From NCBI GenBank assembly GCA_021234155.1, contig JAJEKV010000050.1, positions 4,824,550 to 4,888,549 on the forward strand: 64,000 nt of DNA. The letters are read 5' to 3'. Each line of letters opens with the position of its first letter. Position 1 is the stretch's first letter. Origin of the DNA: Isoetes taiwanensis (lineage: Eukaryota; Streptophyta; Lycopodiopsida; Isoetales; Isoetaceae). The translations under genes were made by a program, and so were the position numbers. Of this stretch, positions 57,794 through 64,000 are shown piece by piece. Below the pieces are notes generated by a model, which was given only the letters and a program-made list of their open reading frames with translations, ran no database searches and had not been told where the DNA came from.

Positions 57794-60771
57794 CCCCCCC
57801 ACCAAACGACACTCAGAGTGAAGAAAAGGAGGAAGTGTTTCTGAGGGCGGGAAGCCATCCGTCTGAAAGTGATCCTCACGGGAATGAGGACGGGCACCAT
57901 TATGGTACTGGCCAATGAGATCCTGGCGTGTTTGAAGAGCAGGAGGAGTGTTGAGGCCAAGGGCAGGATCTGCATCAATGAGAAAACGAGATCGCACCAT
58001 GTCTTCCAGGGCAGCATGGGCGTCGAAAGAAACAAACTGACATTCCATGAGCAAAGGTCCGAGGCCGAAGGCACTGACGCTGGCATTCGGATTGCAGAAA
58101 AAAATGGGACGCCACCGATTTAAGGAGCCGAGCAAGGTGCATTTTAGAGCAGCACAAAACCCGCTTGAAGGTGGATGAAGGATCCGGTGAGGTGGGCGAT
58201 TCCGCAAGAAGGTGTCAAAACCATGTAGCGATCGTCGGCGTTGCCAACCACGCTCATTAGCAATATAGATCCAATTCGTGGTGTTATCAAGAGTGGCACC
58301 CTCCTCCCAATGGGAGCGGCGAACAAAACGGGGATCCCACCGGAGATCCGTCGAGATCTGAGGTGGAGTCCATCCAGCATGGCCATCCATGACCTTTGTC
58401 CAAAAGGGGAGACGCCAATCAGAAGTCAGGAACCTGGGGCGTGGAGGAACACCCAGGGAAGCATAGGGAGAGGGAACCATGCCCGTGGGCGTGGGTTCTT
58501 TGAGCCCGCTCCCGAATTCACCGACAAGGGCGGATCAAGAGCTTTACACCAACGATCGCATGCAGGCGAGAGTTGAGAGTTTGGGGAGGGCTATCCCAGC
58601 CTGTGGGGACTGTCTTGCTATCCAGAAGAGCACGTAATTGATTGTAACCGGCAAGGTGTTGCATATAAATTTGTCCATAGGGAAGATCCTCAGGATGTCC
58701 CAGATACTTCCTTATTTGTTGCAGCACTTCCGCTTGCCAGAGAGGTAAATGATGTGCAAGCTCAGGCATGTACTCTTGATGAAGAGCGTGTGTCTGAGCA
58801 TGATCAGCCAGGTAGGGGTTGTTATCCCCAAGCAACCATTGAAGGGTGGGGTCACCCTGATAGTTCTGTGGTGGCCCATCCCGAAATCTCTCCTGTGTAT
58901 CACTCAGATAGAAATCATGAAAAATGTAAGCCATGGGCTGAACAACTCTGAAGGTGATGAAATCCGGATCTTCGCAGTGAATGAGATCAAAGACTAAAAG
59001 GGCACAGCAGACACCTTTGTCTTCAATAGAGAGTTCTGGCCAAATCCGAAGAAAATCTGCAGTGCGCAGTGGAATATCCACGGGACCATCAGCCCCATGC
59101 CACTTCAGAAGAAAGAGGTGGCGGCGGGCAACCACATAATCCAGATAGCAGGAAGGAACTGGGAAATCAACAGGCAGGTTGCTAACGATGGTGATATAGC
59201 CGTCCAGTTTGGTCTGAGCCTCATCAGCAGACTGAATAGCGTGCTGTAGCTGTTGTTCGAGGTCACGGATCCTGTGGTCCTTTTCTAACAGAAGGCGTGA
59301 CTGGTCACGGACCCGTTTCTGAGAAGTGTTAACCTGTGAGGAGGATTGCCCAGGAGCATTGAGTCGAAGCACGGCAATCTCCGCGTCATCAAGAAGTTTC
59401 TGTTTCTGAACCTCCGTAAGCTGATCTTGGAGGGACGTGAGCTGAGAAGTCTGCGTGGAGAGCTGAGCCGTCAAAGAGGCAATTTGAGCGTCACACTCTG
59501 TAAGGTGTTGAACTTGAGTGCTGTAATTGTCACAAAGCTCGGAGTACAAGGCGTCGAGCTTAGCAATATCTTTCTCCTTGTCACCCAGGAGGGTGTCTTT
59601 GGACTTGTTTTGCTCCAATAAGTCCTGAATTTCGGATTGAAGCTGAGCCTGTTGATCTGCAAGTAGGCTGGTCTGATCCTGTGCACTTTTGAGATCTATG
59701 CGGGCCTGTAAGAGAGCCCCGTGCTTTTCTTGAAGTTGGGCTTCCAAAGTTTGAACTTGTGCAGTTGCAGCTTGAAGGTCACGGTGAACCGCGATCCGAG
59801 GCCGTCGGTATCGTGTGAACCCCATTCATAAGAGCTTCTTGGGATTCTTGTAACTTTAGAACAGCAGCTTGAGCATCCTGCTGATACTGATACAACAGCT
59901 GACGAGGGTGCTGTGGTGGTGGAGCCGGCTGTTGCCCGGTTTGCGATGTTTGTGAGACATGGTGTGAACTGGAATGCTTGGATTCTGTAGCGGAGGAGGA
60001 GACAGTGACATGGGAGTGCGGAATTTTGACATGACCAGAGGAAGAAGGGCGTGAAGTGCCGACTTGGTGAGGAAGGGACCGCTGAGTGGAATCATGAGAA
60101 GGAGGAGGTGTGGGAGGAAAGTAATGACGGATAATGGCTTGAAGGTGGCCTCCCACGAAACTTGAAATAGAAGTGGCAGTTCAAGACGGTCCACTTCTTG
60201 GAGAAGACGGTAGAAGAAAGACAATTGGAGCCAATCAATGTGGTGGTTGGAGTGCGTAGCAGTGAGCACAATATTATAGAAAGGCTTATTGATATGGGTG
60301 TTCTTGATAGAATACCCAAGGAACTTTCGCCACAGAAACTTAACAAAAGTTTCATGGGGTTTGTCTATATTTGTCAGGCGATGCACATTGGCGTGATAAG
60401 GAGGTGCACCAAACTCAGTGACATCTAGATCCTGTATGGCAGACCAAGATAAACAAGGGGTTTGCAAAGGAACATGGAATACCTCCGAAATCGGGTGTTG
60501 AGTCGGGCCGAAATGGTGGTGCCATCGACCACCGTGGGTGTATCCATGCGGTCGTTGACGATGTTAGCGATGAACCGCTTCAACCGGTCGGGATTTGGAG
60601 CCGGAAGTTCCATTTGTGAGAATTCATTAAAAAGTTTTCGGCGCTCGCGACTTTCACGATTCGGGCCAACAAGGGCTTCACGGAAAGTGGGCGTCAAGAA
60701 AGATACAGACTCAAAAAGAGCCGGTTTCCTAGGAGCAGAGCTTGAAGTGTAGAAAATTTTGGTGCAGCCAT
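57788..60771 (-). pseudogene. Extra 3' gene of gypsy element 3: coiled-coil protein, frameshifted
   Basis: A long minus-strand coding region lies between pol and the 3' LTR. It starts MAAPKFSTLQALLL at 60771 and shifts frame several times. Blocks in order are: a globular N part (ELPAPNPDRLKRFIANIVND); a Pro/Ser/His-rich linker (about 59900-60150); a heptad-rich coiled coil of about 200 residues (in the 435-codon frame 58518-59825); a globular part with DYVVARRHLFLLKWHG; and a 230-codon end (57788-58480) whose stop codon lies inside the first six bases of the LTR. I do not recognise the family. It has the position of an env-like or accessory gene, but no membrane segment is evident. Confidence 0.6.
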
Positions 60772-61780
60772 GGCAAAGATTTGCGGAAAAGAACAGTGAT
60801 TCAAAGGCGGAGGACGAAGGCAAAGAACGGAGGACGAAGGCGCAGAGGGTCGAAAAAAAAAAGGTTTAGGGGCGCAAATGGAGGCGAAATAAGGGTATGA
60901 TGAGGGCTTAAACAAATGACCATGGATGGTGCCGATGTCAAAAGATGCCAAGGAGGCTTTATGGAGAGGCAAAAATTTTGGCTAAGTCCCCAAACAACAA
61001 AGGGAGAAGCAATGAACGGTGGAGATGAGACGTGAGAGAATGATCGGATGTGACTGGTGGCCAAAGAACACATATTAATGTTTGACGGGTATGAAAAGAA
61101 GCAATGGCATTTAATGCTGGCAACTCGAAGTGGGATATCATTAAAACGAATGTGTCGAGGCGTACCATGGCGAGATATGCTGGCGGGGAGAAAAGATTTC
61201 GGTTTAGAAACGACCTTGCATTGCAAACACGTTGGCGAGTTTTTATTGGTCCACGTCGACAAGGAGTTCCTCGGTTGGCTATATAAGATTTAACCGGGAG
61301 TGAAGCGAAGACATCCGATGGCGCTCAGCATGGGCTGCTGGTTTGAACGAGAACTGCACTATGCCCACTAACTGTCAGGAGTGGATTACCTGCAAGATGG
61401 ATTGTCTGGACCTCTGGCGCTGCCACAATCGTGGCCTGAGAATGGATGGCTGGTGTGCCGGGATGGCTGAACATCCCGATCCTAAGACCAACGGGATGGA
61501 GGTGGTTCTGCACGCACCTTCACGGGACCCCGAAAGGTAACCTCTACCACCTCCCTCAAGATCATCACCTCTGCTCCGAACCCGGAGTAGAGGGTTTTTC
61601 TTCTTAGGTTTTTAGTAGATAGGGCTCTGAGCCCGTTTTTGTATATAGGGCAGTGCCCATAGCGGAAATAGCTGGGCTGTGCCCACATTTTGTAAAAATT
61701 TCCACCTATAATATAATATGCCGCTTTTTTAGTCACTATCCATTTGTGTTTGCGTCTTGAATCAGACTGTTTGTTGATTT
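60772..61780. other. Spacer between pol and the extra gene of element 3
   Basis: About 1 kb without a convincing gene. On the minus strand CCCTATATACAAAAACGG (about 61640) resembles a promoter and could drive a subgenomic transcript. A purine-rich stretch GAGGGAGGTGGTAGAGGT lies at about 61538-61556 and could alternatively be a second polypurine tract. Confidence 0.35.
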
Positions 61781-63165
61781 TCACTGCTGCGTGGTATGAA
61801 ATGTTTTGGGGTTAAAGCCATTAACCGATGTAGGTAATGGAGTTCCATCTAACTCAAATTTGGAAAATCTTTGGGTTGAACCACTTGAACAATTTGATAA
61901 GGGCCAAGCCATGAAACTTAAGCTTACGGGAAAATTTTTGTACCGAGAATCATAAAGAAGAACCAAATCTCCTTCTTTGAATGTTTTTGTCTTCAGACGT
62001 TTGTCATGTAGAGATTTTTGCAACCGTTGTCCATGAAGAACACGAATATAAGCATCCCTTCGAAGTTCATCCAACTGTTCCAATTGATAGACCCTTTCTT
62101 TGAGTGCAGAAGGCGGATTATGGGCAGTAGCCAGTTGAAAACGGAGTGTTGGAAGGATGTATTCAAACGGCATGAGAGCTTCTTGACCATAAACCAATTT
62201 GAAGGGAGTGTGACCTGTAGCTATTTTGAAACAAGTATTGTAAGCCCAAAGAAGACAGTAGGAAGCTTGTTTTGCCAGTCAGTGCGAGAAGCGTCACAAA
62301 TTTTCTTGAGAATTGTGACCAGAGTTTTGTTGGTGCTTTCTGCCAAACCATTGCCTTGAGGATAGTAAGGTGTGCTCTTGTGATGATGTATCAGGAGATA
62401 ATCCGTCGGCTCCTTGATGGTATGATTGATAAAATGGACACCACGATCATCGACCAGCCCGTGGGGCAGCCAAATCGCGTGATAATTTGTTGATAGAGGA
62501 CCTTGGCCGTGTTTTGCCTTGGTGTTGTCCGAAGTGCGCAAGCTTCCGCCCATTTAGTAGCGTGGTCGGTGAGAACGAGAATGTAGCGGCACGGGTGTGC
62601 TTGAAGCAGAGGATCGATGGGTCCCACAAAATCCATTCCCCATTTCTTTGAAGGGAAGTGGCGTGGCGGCCGGCGTCAAGGGAAGAGCGTCACGGGCCGT
62701 GGGCCGTCCCACACGCTGGCAAGCATCACACGTGCGGGCGTGGGCGTGAGCGTCTTTGAAGAGCGTGGGCCAAAAATACCCAGCTAGAAGGATTTTGCGT
62801 GCCATGGTGTCACCATGAAAATGACCACCACCTAGCCCTTGATGAGCTTCTCGGACAATATCTGGAACTTCATGAGGTAGAACACAGCGTCGAAGGATGG
62901 TATCCTTACCCTTTTTGTAAAGATGTCCTGCAACCATGGTGTAGTCACGGATGTCGCGGAGAAATTGATGACGACGGGATTGTCGTTTGGTATTAGAGAT
63001 GTCCTCTGGTGGAAGAGCGCCTGTGAGGAGGTACTGCTGAAAGTCATGGAACCAATGTGGTGTTGCCGTGACTAAAAAAGAGTTGAGCGTCGGGAAAGGC
63101 GCGCCCCGAGACTCCGGTGGAGGGATCATCCGGTGGATGCGTGAAAGATAATCCAGGGACAACAT
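61781..63165 (-). pseudogene. Gypsy element 3 integrase, frameshifted
   Basis: The zinc domain (HQGLGGGHFHGDTMARKILL, CDACQRVG) is in the frame 62554-63165. The catalytic core follows in other frames: DFVGPIDP (first Asp), LVDDRGVHFIN (second Asp) and YYPQGNGLAESTNKTL (Glu). MVYGQEALMPFEYILP and the FKEGDLVLLYDSR module come near the end (61781-62197). No chromodomain follows, so this is not a chromovirus; the text style is closer to Tat/Athila-type plant elements, which is inference. Confidence 0.8.
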
Positions 63166-64000
63166 GAGATTTGCCGCCTTGTGAACAATTTCAAAAAGGG
63201 CAAATTCTTGGAGAAGAAGGACCCAACGAGCAATGCGGCCCCGGGCGTGGATTTGTTGATCAAATAAAGGAGTGCTTGGTGGTCAACAAAGAATTTGATC
63301 CGACCGCCCAAAAGGTAGTGATGGGAAGCGTTGGACACTGAAAATGAGACCCAAAGCTTCACGCTCGTGGCGAGAATAGTTGAAGGCGCCGCCAGAATTG
63401 AGTTTTTACCGGGCGTGTCGGTTTGGTTTGTCGGTGCGCATCATATTTTTGAGAAAGAACAGCTCCAATAGCAAACGCCGAGACATCGACATGAACATGA
63501 AAGGGCTTGTCCCATTGAGGAGGAACAAGAACCGGGGCCTGAGTAAGCAAAAGCTTCAACTGTTGGAAAGCAAAGATCCACTGGGAATTCCAAGCCCAGG
63601 TGGATTCATCACCCGTGAGTTTATGAATGGGATCTGCAATGGTTGCTAGTCCGGGAATGAAGGTGGAGTAATAATTGACCTTACCTGGGAAAAGCGTGTC
63701 TCCTTGATATTGGCCGGTGCTTGAGCTTTGAGCACACAAGCCCGATTTTGGCGGGATGCGTGGTGATACACCTTTCATCGACAACGTGTCCCAACAGAAC
63801 ACCCGAGGTGACACAAAAGGTGCATTTCTCGGGATTGAGAAATGGACTCATCACATTTCCGAAAAGACGAAGTTCCAATTTATCCAAATGGGCCATGGAA
63901 CCAGAGGGAGAGAAGTCATCTTGAAAAATTTGTAAGAAGGGATTTTCCTTCATAAAATCATGAAAAAGCGAGAGCATGATGCGTTGAAACGTGGATGGAG
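63126..64000 (-). pseudogene. Gypsy element 3 RT and RNase H (runs off window)
   Basis: The RT segment has QIFQDDFSPSG (a DD motif of the F-x-DDF type), NPEKCTFCV and LLGHVVDERCITTHPAKI. RNase H reads FHVHVDVSAFAIGAVLSQ and later IKFFVDHQALLYLI. Several frameshifts separate the pieces. The 5' half of the element lies beyond position 64000. Confidence 0.8.

Noticed and set aside
57869-58576. Plus-strand frames of 84 and 111 codons
   Set aside because: They are shadows of the minus-strand extra gene of gypsy element 3.
60425-60823. Separate 132-codon gene
   Set aside because: It is one frame of the continuous but frameshifted extra gene of gypsy element 3, not an independent gene.

Overview
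The window looks like repeat-rich nuclear DNA from a land plant with a large genome. The evidence is four intact auxin-responsive SAUR genes, several Ty3/gypsy elements (two with chromodomains), a Ty1/copia relic, L1-like and microsatellite-tailed non-LTR retroposons, a U6 snRNA pseudogene and short TTTAGGG-type repeats. The species cannot be fixed from sequence alone; a fern or other seed-free plant is my guess. No bacterial, organellar or viral genome features were seen.

Layout. 1-4189 is a decayed second copy of 20837-25218, with two SAUR pseudogenes and a SAUR fragment. 4190-12000 has little that can be read: a relic with a VGHTHDDIDALF motif, a decayed coding stretch near 10.2-11.1 kb and nothing else secure. 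12.0-13.2 kb is a SAUR remnant followed by a LINE fragment carrying ORF1. 15.5-37.0 kb is the SAUR cluster: intact genes at 16569 (+), 20825 (-), 32830 (-) and 35683 (-), plus pseudogenes and sense/antisense fragments. It contains a roughly 4-kb inverted duplication (15480-19568 against 33073-37030). Between the arms lie a U6 pseudogene, a broken intron-containing gene (about 25.4-27.0 kb), a copia element lacking reverse transcriptase (27.3-29.6 kb) and a LINE 3' end (29.7-30.6 kb).

37-42 kb is AT-rich and gene-poor, with a tandem repeat (40.2-41.96 kb) that contains an inserted SINE. 42-64 kb is mostly LTR retrotransposons on the minus strand: chromovirus 1 (42531-45472), chromovirus 2 (about 49.1-52.98 kb) and a third gypsy element (57278 to beyond 64000). 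The third has an extra coiled-coil reading frame between pol and its 3' LTR, which I rate the most unusual feature here.

Function. The only genes likely to work are the four SAURs. They share a TATA box, a conserved upstream block (GGCCCA core and a CATCACATGGTATGCC-like motif) and a 3' UTR palindrome, so they probably respond to the same signals. Everything else appears to be dead or dying mobile DNA. All identifications rest on reading motifs by eye; no database search was run.
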